Below are positions 1-5,931 of a DNA stretch of 8,667 nucleotides, piece by piece (within the stretch, counting starts at the first letter, position 1; each line of letters begins with the position of its first letter). Source of the DNA: Candidatus Margulisiibacteriota bacterium (lineage in GTDB: Bacteria; Margulisbacteria; Termititenacia; Termititenacales; Termititenacaceae); contig JAITIS010000064.1 of the NCBI GenBank assembly GCA_031279305.1, forward strand, positions 1-8,667, in the 5' to 3' direction. The position numbers and the translations under genes are program-made. Below the pieces are notes generated by a model, which searched no databases, was not told the origin of the DNA, and saw nothing but the letters and a program-made list of their open reading frames with translations.

Positions 1-201
1 CCGGTGAATGTGGCGCCGAATGTGACGAGGGAGCAGATAAAGCTGTTTGTGGAGGCGGCCCTAGAGGCGAAGGCCGAGGCAATGTCCCTGCAGAGACAAT
101 GGTGGCGGGAGATATTCGCGAAATATCCGGAATTGCCGAAAGACAAAAACGTGTTCGTGGATTTTGACACGGGGGAGTTTTATCTGCTGGTTCAGCCTTA
201 A
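1..201 (+). CDS. Small hypothetical protein, possibly incomplete at its 5' end
   Basis: The frame is open from the window edge to a TAA at 199-201. The first possible start is GTG at 4, followed by GTG at 10, but no ribosome binding site can be seen, so the true start may lie upstream. The visible product of about 65 residues is acidic and amphipathic. It has a predicted helical first half (TREQIKLFVEAALEAKAEA), a Trp pair (QRQWWREIF) and a short C-terminal segment rich in hydrophobic residues (NVFVDFDTGEFYLLV) that looks like a beta hairpin. I recognise no family. The codons are G-rich (gag, gcg, gtg), as in the small HTH gene at 8054, which hints at an accessory or phage-like origin but does not prove it. 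metH starts 44 bp downstream with its own promoter, so the two need not be co-transcribed. Confidence 0.55.
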   Translation, partial: PVNVAPNVTREQIKLFVEAALEAKAEAMSLQRQWWREIFAKYPELPKDKNVFVDFDTGEFYLLVQP

Positions 202-210
202 TAATCTTTG

Positions 211-239
211 TTGTTTTTTTAGAAAAAATACTTTATAAC
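211..239 (+). promoter_or_regulatory. Predicted metH promoter (leaderless arrangement)
   Basis: A TTGTTT -35-like element (211-216) is followed after 17 bp by TATAAC (234-239), a 5/6 match to the -10 consensus. The metH ATG begins 6 nt after the -10 box. Transcription would normally start about 7 nt after the box, so the mRNA would begin at or next to the A of the ATG. No Shine-Dalgarno sequence lies in the gap. The -35 is weak (TTG only), and the call rests on the -10 box and on the same spacing recurring at two other genes in the window. Confidence 0.55.
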
Positions 240-245
240 ACCGCT

Positions 246-2636
246 ATGGATTTACGCGCAGTTTTGCGAAGCGGCCAGCCTTTGATTTTTGACGGCGCTA
301 TGGGCACGGTGCTGATGCAGCTGGGTTTAGGTGATATTCTTGCGGACAGGCTTAATATCGAACAGCCGGAAATTATTCGCAAAATACACAGAGATTACGC
401 GCTGTCCGGCGCGGATATTGTGGAGACCAATACTTTTAATTCCAGTTTAATAAAGCTGAAAGAACTAGGATTGGCAGATAAGCTGGAGGAATTTAACCGC
501 GCGGCGGTAGCCAATGCCCGCGCTTCCGGCGCGCCTTTTGTCGCTGGCTCTCTGGGGCCCACCGGCAAACTGCTGGAGCCGCTCGGCCCGGTGACTTTTG
601 AAGAGGCTTATACTTCATACCGCGCGCAGGCCGCGGCGCTGGAAAAAACCGGAGTGGATTTGTTTATCGTCGAGACGATCAGCGATATACAGGAGATGCG
701 CGCGGCCTTGCTGGCGGTCAAAGATGTTTCCGGTAAGCCGCTTATTTGTTCGCTGACTTACAATGAAGTGGGACGGACACTGACCGGCACGGATATATTT
801 ACAGCTGGGGTTACTTTACGCGAGCTGGGCGCGGATGTGCTCTCTATAAATTGCTCTATCGGCCCGGAAGGCGTGGTCGGTCTTTACAAAAGATATTACC
901 GGGATTTAGGCGAACTGGGGCTGCCTTTGATGGTGATGCCCAACGCCGGTATGCCGGAGCTGGTCGACGACAAATTGATTTACACGATGACGCCGGAAAA
1001 TTTTGCCGGCCTTATGGCTGAGCTTGCGCGTTACGGCGTGCAGATTTACGGCGGTTGCTGCGGCACTACTCCGGCGCATATCAGCACGCTGGCCAGAGTT
1101 ATCAAAAAATTATCCATAAAATATCATAATTCTACTGCAAAAAAGGAGGTGTATTTCACCAGCCGTAACCGGGTCGTGCGGTTGTCCGGCTGCCGGCCTT
1201 TTCTCAAAATAGGCGAAAGCCTCAATCCTACCGCGCGGAAAAAATTTGCGGAGGAATTAAAAGCCGGTCGAGAAAATTTTTTGCGCGCGCAGGCCAAAGA
1301 ACAGTCTGCCGCTGATTTGCTGGACATCAATGTCGGCGTGCCGGAGCTAGACCAGCCGCGGTTAATGAAGAAATGCGTGCAGACTCTGACTATGGTTACG
1401 GATAAACCGCTTTGTCTGGATTCTGATGATCCGGAGGTTCTGGAAACCGATCTGCGGAATTATCCGGGCATCGCGCTGGTTAATTCCGTGAATGGCAAGC
1501 AGGAATCTCTGGCAAAAATAGTGCCGTTGGCTAAACGTTACGGCGCGGCTTTGATAGCGCTGACTCTTGATGGGAAAGGCATCCCTGCCCGGGCGGCAGA
1601 ACGGGTGGCGCTGGCGCGTAAAATTATGGCTTTTTGCAGACAGGCTGGTTTCCCGGAACAGAAAATATTTTTCGACGGACTGGTGATGACCTTGGCTGCG
1701 GAGCCAAATGCGGCGCTGGAAACACTAAAAACCGCGACGGAAATAGCCAAACTGGGCTGGCATACTTCGCTGGGCGTGAGCAATGTTTCTTTTGGCCTGC
1801 CGCAGCGAAAAAATATTAACAATGTTTTTCTCAAACTGTTGGCAGAAATGGGCTTGAGCGCCGCTATTCTTAACGCGGCATCCTATAGACAAATCGATAA
1901 ATATACAAATGCGGAAAAATTGGCTGAGGAAGTGTTGCTAGCCAGGGATGCCGGGGCTAAAAAATATATTGCCGCGATTGCCGCGCAAGGCGATTTTTCC
2001 GCGCCTAGGCAAGACCGCTCAAGTTCTATATATGAAACTGTAATTGAAGGCAATGAAGCCGTAATACTCGATTTGGTGCAATCCGCGCTGGAAAAAAATA
2101 AACCGCAGGAAATATTGAACAAAGAATTATTGCCGGCGCTGGAAAAAGTCGGCGAGTATTATGCCGCCGGCCAATACTATCTGCCGCAGATGATCACCTC
2201 GGCCAATACGATGAAAAAAGCCTTTGCCCTGCTTAAACCGCTAATGGCTGGGTACGGTGCAGCCAAAACAGGCACCGCAGTCATTTGCACGGTAGAGGGC
2301 GATATTCACGATATCGGCAAAAATATCGTGGCGATGATTTTGGAAAATTATGGTTTTGAGGTGGTGGATTTGGGCAAAGATGTTTCCGCGGATAAAATAG
2401 TGGCGGCCGCCGTGGAGCATAAAGCCAATGTAGTGTTGTTAAGCGCCCTGCTGACCACGACTATGCTCAAGATGAAAGAAGTCCAAGCTAAACTGCTGGA
2501 AAAAAATATAGATATTCCCGTAATGGTCGGCGGCGCAGTGGTGACGCCGGAATTTGCGCGAAACTTTGGAGCACATTATACGGCGGACGCCGCCGGAGCC
2601 GCGCAGTTAGCCAAACAGCTTCTGGATAGGATTTAG
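246..2636 (+). CDS. metH: Cobalamin-dependent methionine synthase lacking the reactivation domain
   Basis: The product would transfer the methyl group of methyl-tetrahydrofolate to homocysteine through enzyme-bound cobalamin, in the cytoplasm. Residues 1-~290 form a homocysteine methyltransferase barrel with IFDGAMGT near 14-21 and the zinc-ligand cysteines C203 (INCS) and C271-C272 (GGCCGTTP). Residues ~318-590 form the pterin-binding barrel (KIGESLNPTARK, then GVSNVSFGLPQR). Residues ~600-670 are the helical cap over cobalamin. Residues ~675-796 are the Rossmann B12-binding domain with D686-x-H688-x-x-G691, where H688 is the lower cobalt ligand. At 796 aa it ends after the B12 domain. The ~330-residue AdoMet-binding reactivation domain of the E. 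coli enzyme is absent, as in Thermotoga and many anaerobes, so reactivation would need a separate protein not seen here. The usual pterin-domain motif GERINPTG reads GESLNPTA. The ATG at 246 has no Shine-Dalgarno and probably heads a leaderless transcript. The 3' end overlaps the convergent trpB2 by 4 bp. Confidence 0.95.
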   Translation: MDLRAVLRSGQPLIFDGAMGTVLMQLGLGDILADRLNIEQPEIIRKIHRDYALSGADIVETNTFNSSLIKLKELGLADKLEEFNRAAVANARASGAPFVAGSLGPTGKLLEPLGPVTFEEAYTSYRAQAAALEKTGVDLFIVETISDIQEMRAALLAVKDVSGKPLICSLTYNEVGRTLTGTDIFTAGVTLRELGADVLSINCSIGPEGVVGLYKRYYRDLGELGLPLMVMPNAGMPELVDDKLIYTMTPENFAGLMAELARYGVQIYGGCCGTTPAHISTLARVIKKLSIKYHNSTAKKEVYFTSRNRVVRLSGCRPFLKIGESLNPTARKKFAEELKAGRENFLRAQAKEQSAADLLDINVGVPELDQPRLMKKCVQTLTMVTDKPLCLDSDDPEVLETDLRNYPGIALVNSVNGKQESLAKIVPLAKRYGAALIALTLDGKGIPARAAERVALARKIMAFCRQAGFPEQKIFFDGLVMTLAAEPNAALETLKTATEIAKLGWHTSLGVSNVSFGLPQRKNINNVFLKLLAEMGLSAAILNAASYRQIDKYTNAEKLAEEVLLARDAGAKKYIAAIAAQGDFSAPRQDRSSSIYETVIEGNEAVILDLVQSALEKNKPQEILNKELLPALEKVGEYYAAGQYYLPQMITSANTMKKAFALLKPLMAGYGAAKTGTAVICTVEGDIHDIGKNIVAMILENYGFEVVDLGKDVSADKIVAAAVEHKANVVLLSALLTTTMLKMKEVQAKLLEKNIDIPVMVGGAVVTPEFARNFGAHYTADAAGAAQLAKQLLDRI

Positions 2637-3994
2637 ACCGCCGGTAATTTTGCCAGAGATTTGGCGATAGCTTCCGCCGGATATTCGTGATCTTCCAGCC
2701 GGCCATTTAGATATTTTTCATAAGCGGCCATATCAAAATAGCCGTGTCCGGTCAGGTTGAATACGATTGTTTTTTGTTCACCGGCTTTCTGGCATTGCAA
2801 GGCCTCGTCTATCGCGCCGCGGATAGCGTGCGAGGATTCCGGCGCGGGCAGAAATCCCTCAGTTTTGGCAAACAATACCGCCGCGTCAAAAGATTCTTTT
2901 TGGTGCACCGCTCTGGCTTCGATGAGTCCTTCTTTGAGCATATGGCTGACTAGCGGCGCGGAGCCGTGATAGCGCAGTCCTCCGGCGTGGATGCCGGGCG
3001 GCATATAATCGTGGCCCAGAGTGTGCATCATCATTATCGGCGTCATTCCGGCGGTGTCGCCGAAATCGTAGGCGTATTTGCCTTTGGTCAGAGACGGACA
3101 GGAAAACGGTTCGATGGCGATGCATCTGGTGCGGGCGCCGCTGCGCAGTTTTTCGCCGATAAAAGGCGAAGCAAAACCGCCGAAATTGGAGCCGCCGCCG
3201 TGGCAGGCTATCACGATGTCCGCCTGCTCGCCGCAGATTTCCAGCTGTTTCTGGGTTTCCAGTCCGATAATCGTCTGGTGCAGTATGACGTGATTGAGCA
3301 CCGAACCCAAAGAGTATTTAGTGTCATCGCGTTGCAAAGCATCTGCCACGGCTTCCGAAATAGCCATACCCAGCGAACCCTCGCATTGCGGATCTTTGGC
3401 CAGCACCGCTCTGCCGTATTCCGTGTCCGGGCTGGGACTGGCCACTACTTTGCCGCCCCAAGTCTCCATCAGCAGACGGCGCAGAGGCTTTTGATTGTAA
3501 CTGACCTTGACCATATAGACTTTGATCTCCAGTCCAAACAGCGCGCCAGCCAGGCACAACGCAGAACCCCATTGCCCGGCGCCGGTTTCCGTGGCTATGC
3601 GTTTGGTGCCTTCTTTTTTATTGTAAAAAGCCTGCGCGATGGCCGTGTTGGATTTATGGCTGCCGCTCGGCGAAAGACCTTCGTATTTGTAATAAATGCG
3701 CGCCGGCGTATCAAGCGCTTTTTCCAGTTCCAGCGCGCGGAACAACGGCACCGGCCGGTAAAGTTTCAGCTTGTCCTGCACTTCTTCCGGTATCTCGATA
3801 TAGCGCTCCGCGGAGACTTCTTGCTTAATGCATTCCGCCGGAAATAACGGCGCCAGATCGGCCGGCCCCACCGGCTTTTTGGTCAACGGGTTTAGCGGCG
3901 CAGGCAAAGGCGTCTTAAAATCCGCGGCGATATTGTACCAGCTGGTTGGCAGATCCTTTTCGGCTAAAATAACTTTCCGCAATTTATCATTCAT
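2633..3994 (-). CDS. trpB: TrpB2-type tryptophan synthase beta chain (PLP enzyme)
   Basis: This is a PLP-dependent enzyme that would condense indole with L-serine to give tryptophan. The 453-aa length and the long N-terminal extension (~80 residues before YRPVPLFRA) mark the TrpB2 branch; canonical TrpB is about 400 aa. K114 in GSHKSN is the Schiff-base lysine, E137 in ETGAGQWG corresponds to the catalytic glutamate, and GGGSN at 266-270 is the PLP phosphate-binding loop. Further TrpB2-like motifs are PESSHA (385-390) and NLTGHGYFD (413-421). No trpA is present, and TrpB2 proteins generally work without forming the alpha-beta complex, which fits indole salvage. The ATG at 3994 overlaps the trpR stop as ATGA, and a good site (AAGGAG, 8 nt upstream) lies in the end of trpR, so translation is probably coupled to trpR. 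The 3' end overlaps metH tail-to-tail by 4 bp with no terminator visible. A serine or threonine deaminase-like activity cannot be excluded. Confidence 0.93.
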   Translation of the reverse strand: MNDKLRKVILAEKDLPTSWYNIAADFKTPLPAPLNPLTKKPVGPADLAPLFPAECIKQEVSAERYIEIPEEVQDKLKLYRPVPLFRALELEKALDTPARIYYKYEGLSPSGSHKSNTAIAQAFYNKKEGTKRIATETGAGQWGSALCLAGALFGLEIKVYMVKVSYNQKPLRRLLMETWGGKVVASPSPDTEYGRAVLAKDPQCEGSLGMAISEAVADALQRDDTKYSLGSVLNHVILHQTIIGLETQKQLEICGEQADIVIACHGGGSNFGGFASPFIGEKLRSGARTRCIAIEPFSCPSLTKGKYAYDFGDTAGMTPIMMMHTLGHDYMPPGIHAGGLRYHGSAPLVSHMLKEGLIEARAVHQKESFDAAVLFAKTEGFLPAPESSHAIRGAIDEALQCQKAGEQKTIVFNLTGHGYFDMAAYEKYLNGRLEDHEYPAEAIAKSLAKLPAV

Positions 3995-4272
3995 CTTAAC
4001 TGCTCCTTTATTTTTAGGATTTTTAGGAATGAACTGTCTTTTTTTTGCATTTCCCGGGAGCCTCTAGTGATCTTGCACAGCGATGCTTTGAGCGCGCTGG
4101 CGATTTTTCGCTGGGGCAGTCCGCCCCCCAGCATTTTAATAATCTGCCAGCGTTTGGTTAATTCAGTTTTCTCAGTCGGTGTCAGGACATCGCTCAGAAA
4201 CTCGCCGAGCAGTTTTACATCGCATTTATGCAACACGGCGATCAATTCCTGATATTCTTTCTTGACGGACAC
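3991..4272 (-). CDS. trpR: Trp repressor family regulator
   Basis: This 93-aa protein belongs to the TrpR family, of which E. coli TrpR (about 108 aa) is the model. It would be a homodimer that binds operator DNA when loaded with tryptophan. The order is an N-terminal helix (8-30), LTPTEKTELTKRWQIIKML (30-48), and a helix-turn-helix from about 52 (LPQRKIASALKASLCKITRG, 52-71). It aligns by eye with the E. coli LTPDERE, SQRELK and ITRGSN segments. R41 and R70 would match the E. coli Arg54 and Arg84 that hold tryptophan, and G71 is also kept. The E. coli Ser88 position appears to be Glu here, so ligand affinity or specificity may differ. The ITRGS sequence favours TrpR proper over the YerC branch. 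The start is GTG at 4272 with no Shine-Dalgarno, 6 nt after a -10 box, so the mRNA is probably leaderless. It overlaps trpB2 by ATGA and probably represses its own operon. Confidence 0.9.
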   Translation of the reverse strand: MSVKKEYQELIAVLHKCDVKLLGEFLSDVLTPTEKTELTKRWQIIKMLGGGLPQRKIASALKASLCKITRGSREMQKKDSSFLKILKIKEQLR

Positions 4273-4290
4273 GTTACTATTAAAAGAAAC
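4273..4290 (-). promoter_or_regulatory. Candidate TrpR operator palindrome
   Basis: On the minus strand this reads GTTTCTTTTAATAGTAAC. It matches its own reverse complement at 14 of 18 positions (GTTnCTnTTAAnAGnAAC), centred on TTAA. It fills almost all of the 20-bp gap between the HAD gene and trpR, covers the -10 box (4284-4279) and ends directly before the trpR GTG. The E. coli trp operator is also an 18-bp palindrome over a -10 region, with GT at one end, a TTAA core and AC at the other (GTACTAGTTAACTAGTAC). The two agree at 8 of 18 positions. Binding by TrpR is an inference from position and symmetry. Confidence 0.65.
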
Positions 4291-4307
4291 ATTTAGCTTT
4301 TTGTCAA
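4279..4307 (-). promoter_or_regulatory. Predicted trpR-trpB2 promoter (leaderless arrangement)
   Basis: On the minus strand a perfect TTGACA (4307-4302) is followed after exactly 17 bp by TTTAAT (4284-4279), a 5/6 match to the -10 consensus. The trpR GTG starts 6 nt further on. The -35 box lies inside the last codons of the HAD gene (Leu-Thr before the C-terminal Lys-Ser). The predicted start of transcription falls on or beside the GTG, so a leaderless mRNA is expected. The palindrome at 4273-4290 overlaps the -10 box, which would suit repression by blocking RNA polymerase. Confidence 0.75.
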
Positions 4308-4961
4308 GAGCGGCAGAAGCTCCTGAATATTCTGAATGACCAGATCCGGCGGTATTTGCTTAAACGGCTCCGCGCCGTTAAATCCCCAGGCGCAGCCGAC
4401 CGTGCAGATACCGGCGGCCAAACCGGCCTCGATATCATATATAGAGTCGCCGAACATCACAGCCTCTTGTCTGACACAGCCCAGCTCTTCGCAGGCGTAG
4501 AGCAGGGGGCGCGGCTGGGGTTTATGCTCCGGCAGAGTGTCTGCGCCGACAATGATGTCAAAATTGACCGGCGAGTTTAATTTTTCCAGTATTTTTATAA
4601 TGAAATAAGAATTTTTATTGGAGACAATGCCGAGCAGTTTTTTTCGGTCGTTTAGCGCGGTTAAAAACTCGCGGATGCCGGGATAAAAAGCCAGCCCCTC
4701 GTACATATTGGTTTCGTGATGCGCGCGATAGATCCGCGCTGCTTCCTCGCCCGAGATTTCCGGTTTTTCCCTCAGCGTGCCGTTAAGCATAGACTGCAAG
4801 CCGGTGCCGATGTATTGCTTGACCTGCGCAAAAGCACGCTTGGACAGCCCATAACATTTGCGCGTGTGGTTAAGCGACGCCAGTATTCCGGCGGAAGTGT
4901 CCACCAGCGTGCCGTCGAAATCAAAGAGGAAAAGTTTTTTGTCGCGCAGAGTTAAAAACAT
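4293..4961 (-). CDS. HAD-superfamily phosphatase, phosphoglycolate phosphatase-like
   Basis: This is a cytoplasmic haloacid-dehalogenase hydrolase of subfamily IA with a helical cap, 222 aa, the usual length for Gph/PpaX-type enzymes. Motif I is FDFDGTLVD with nucleophile D14 and acid D16. Motif II is VSNK (S114), motif III is K147 in HKPQP, and motif IV is FGDSIYDIEAG with D172 and D176 for magnesium. All catalytic residues are present. The family covers phosphoglycolate, pyrophosphate and sugar-phosphate substrates, so the exact substrate is unknown, and nothing nearby settles it. The ATG at 4961 has no Shine-Dalgarno. A TTGACA at 4997-4992 and a weak -10 at 4973-4968 put its transcript start close to the ATG. 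It lies 20 bp upstream of trpR on the same strand, and read-through into trpR-trpB2 is possible, but trpR has its own promoter. Confidence 0.9.
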   Translation of the reverse strand: MFLTLRDKKLFLFDFDGTLVDTSAGILASLNHTRKCYGLSKRAFAQVKQYIGTGLQSMLNGTLREKPEISGEEAARIYRAHHETNMYEGLAFYPGIREFLTALNDRKKLLGIVSNKNSYFIIKILEKLNSPVNFDIIVGADTLPEHKPQPRPLLYACEELGCVRQEAVMFGDSIYDIEAGLAAGICTVGCAWGFNGAEPFKQIPPDLVIQNIQELLPLLTKS

Positions 4962-4967
4962 TTAATA

Positions 4968-4997
4968 CTTGTAGCGCACAAGCTTTGAATTTGTCAA
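4968..4997 (-). promoter_or_regulatory. Predicted promoter of the HAD phosphatase gene
   Basis: On the minus strand a perfect TTGACA (4997-4992) is followed after 18 bp by TACAAG (4973-4968), a 4/6 match to the -10 consensus. Six nucleotides (TATTAA) separate the -10 box from the ATG at 4961, the same spacing as at metH and trpR. The -10 is weak, so the exact hexamer is uncertain. Confidence 0.45.
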
Positions 4998-5084
4998 TAA
5001 AGTAAAAATAAGAGAAAATATTTATTGATGGGCGGAAAATTTTTGTTTATGGTGGTAATAGTTTTTTTCTCTTTTAGCAGGTTG

Positions 5085-5090
5085 TATAAT
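5085..5090 (+). promoter_or_regulatory. Predicted -10 box of the flavodoxin gene
   Basis: A perfect TATAAT hexamer sits 48 bp before the flavodoxin ATG, preceded by a T-rich stretch (5061-5070) with no convincing -35. The predicted transcript has a leader of about 40 nt carrying a Shine-Dalgarno (AAGGAG at 5127-5132), in contrast to the leaderless arrangement of metH, trpR and the HAD gene. The intergenic stretch 4962-5138 holds only this and the divergent HAD promoter. Confidence 0.45.
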
Positions 5091-5138
5091 TAAAAGAGGG
5101 TGTATTTGAGCAGAGACTGGTGAATCAAGGAGATAATT

Positions 5139-5717
5139 ATGAAAAAAATATTATGTGGCGCGCTTGTTTTATTGATCTTAGCCGGAATAGTTTTAGCGCA
5201 GATTGTATCTCCCAACGGAAAGGAAGAAAAAACGCTTAAAATATTGGTGGTTTATTATTCCCATTCCGGTAACACGCGCGAGATCGCCAATATGCTCAAG
5301 GATTTAACCGGCGGAGATATTTTTGAAATTCAAACCACAGCGCCGTATCCCGCGGAATACAATGCGATTGTGAAGCAGGTGAAAAAAGAAAAAAACTCCG
5401 GTATCAAACCGCAAATCAAAAACGGTTTTGCTGGAAGTCAAAATTATGACCTCGTGTTTCTCGGTTCACCCTGTTGGTTCGGCACAATAGCAACGCCTGT
5501 CGAGACATTTTTGTCCAGACAGGATTTTTCCGGAAAAACAATAGTTCCTTTTGTTACAAGCGGCGGCAGCGGTCTGGGCAGCATAGAGCGGGATATTAGC
5601 GTGCTGCAACCCTCGGCCAATGTCGCGCCGGGCAGGGCTTTCAACCGTAGCAGCGTGAAGTCCACCCAAAAAGAAATTGCGGACTGGCTAGCCTCTTCTC
5701 TTCGACAAGCGCGCTGA
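5139..5717 (+). CDS. Exported or membrane-anchored flavodoxin
   Basis: This is an FMN-binding, flavodoxin-fold protein of 192 aa, probably an electron carrier or quinone/FMN oxidoreductase. Residues 1-21 form an N-terminal signal or membrane anchor: MKK, then a hydrophobic run from LCGALVLLILAGIVLA with a possible cleavage after VLA. This implies action at or outside the membrane. The fold begins at LKILVVYYS (33-41). The FMN phosphate loop is S41-H-S-G-N-T46, and the isoalloxazine-binding loop is GSPCWFGT (109-116), followed by TSGGSGLG (140-147). It resembles the Flavodoxin_4 type found in anaerobes with N-terminal leaders. AAGGAG lies 6 nt before the ATG. Its export argues against a role as the MetH reductant. 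A second flavoprotein gene, now broken, follows 50 bp downstream, so this may once have been an operon of redox flavoproteins. Confidence 0.87.
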   Translation: MKKILCGALVLLILAGIVLAQIVSPNGKEEKTLKILVVYYSHSGNTREIANMLKDLTGGDIFEIQTTAPYPAEYNAIVKQVKKEKNSGIKPQIKNGFAGSQNYDLVFLGSPCWFGTIATPVETFLSRQDFSGKTIVPFVTSGGSGLGSIERDISVLQPSANVAPGRAFNRSSVKSTQKEIADWLASSLRQAR

Positions 5718-5767
5718 ATGAGCGCAGGATTATCGACAGAGTTTTTTGGGTAAACGAGGAAATCACT

Positions 5768-5910
5768 ATGAAGGTTATATTGGTCAACGGTAGTTCACGC
5801 ACCAGCGGAAAAAAGCGCTGTGTGTTTTGATGGGTTTATTTTCGATATGCCGGAACGCCTACGACTTACAATCAGGTGGATAAATATTTTGGCATAATGC
5901 AAATTAATAC
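5768..5910 (+). pseudogene. Remnant of an NADPH-dependent FMN reductase / iron-sulfur flavoprotein-like gene
   Basis: An ATG at 5768, with GAGG at about -10, opens a classic flavoprotein start, MKVILVNGSSRTSG. The text then turns to KKRCVF and stops at TGA 5828-5830. In the same frame after the stop, VYFRYAGTPTTYNQVDKYFGIMQ (5834-5902) resembles the segment RRAGTTATxDQLNKYFxISQM found near residues 110-135 of such proteins. About 95 residues between the two blocks, and everything after them, are missing. The rest would run into the tmRNA 3' end at 5932. The gene therefore appears to have suffered an internal deletion of roughly 280-300 bp and loss of its 3' end. UGA is a normal stop elsewhere here (trpR, the upstream flavodoxin), so recoding is unlikely. 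The family call is from memory of the motif. Confidence 0.7.
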
Positions 5911-5923
5911 TTGCCATATTAAT
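5903..5923 (-). other. AT-rich inverted repeat just after the tmRNA
   Basis: ATTAATA (5903-5909) and TATTAAT (5917-5923) are perfect complements around a 7-nt loop, 8 bp past the mature 3' end of the tmRNA on the minus strand. The stem is all A/T and no T-run follows in that direction, so it is a poor intrinsic terminator. It may be a processing signal or chance. Confidence 0.25.
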
Positions 5924-5931
5924 GACACAAG

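Noticed and set aside
202..245. Cobalamin or SAM riboswitch before metH
   Set aside because: Only 44 bp separate the genes, and the promoter leaves no room for a leader RNA.
2966..3847. 293-codon + strand ORF opposite trpB2
   Set aside because: It is the antisense of a well-supported PLP enzyme. Its product is rich in Arg/Ala/Phe with no recognisable motif and has no ribosome binding site.
5139..5717. Flavodoxin as reductant for MetH reactivation
   Set aside because: The N-terminal export signal places it outside the cytoplasm, and this MetH lacks the domain that flavodoxin serves.
5711..5725. GCGCT/AGCGC hairpin at the flavodoxin stop as a terminator
   Set aside because: The stem is only 5 bp, and the T-run (5743-5748) lies 17 nt further on, too far for an intrinsic terminator.
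5768..5910. TGA in the flavoprotein frame as selenocysteine or a recoded codon
   Set aside because: About 95 residues between the two homologous blocks are missing, the codons before the TGA do not fit the family, and UGA ends trpR and the upstream flavodoxin normally.
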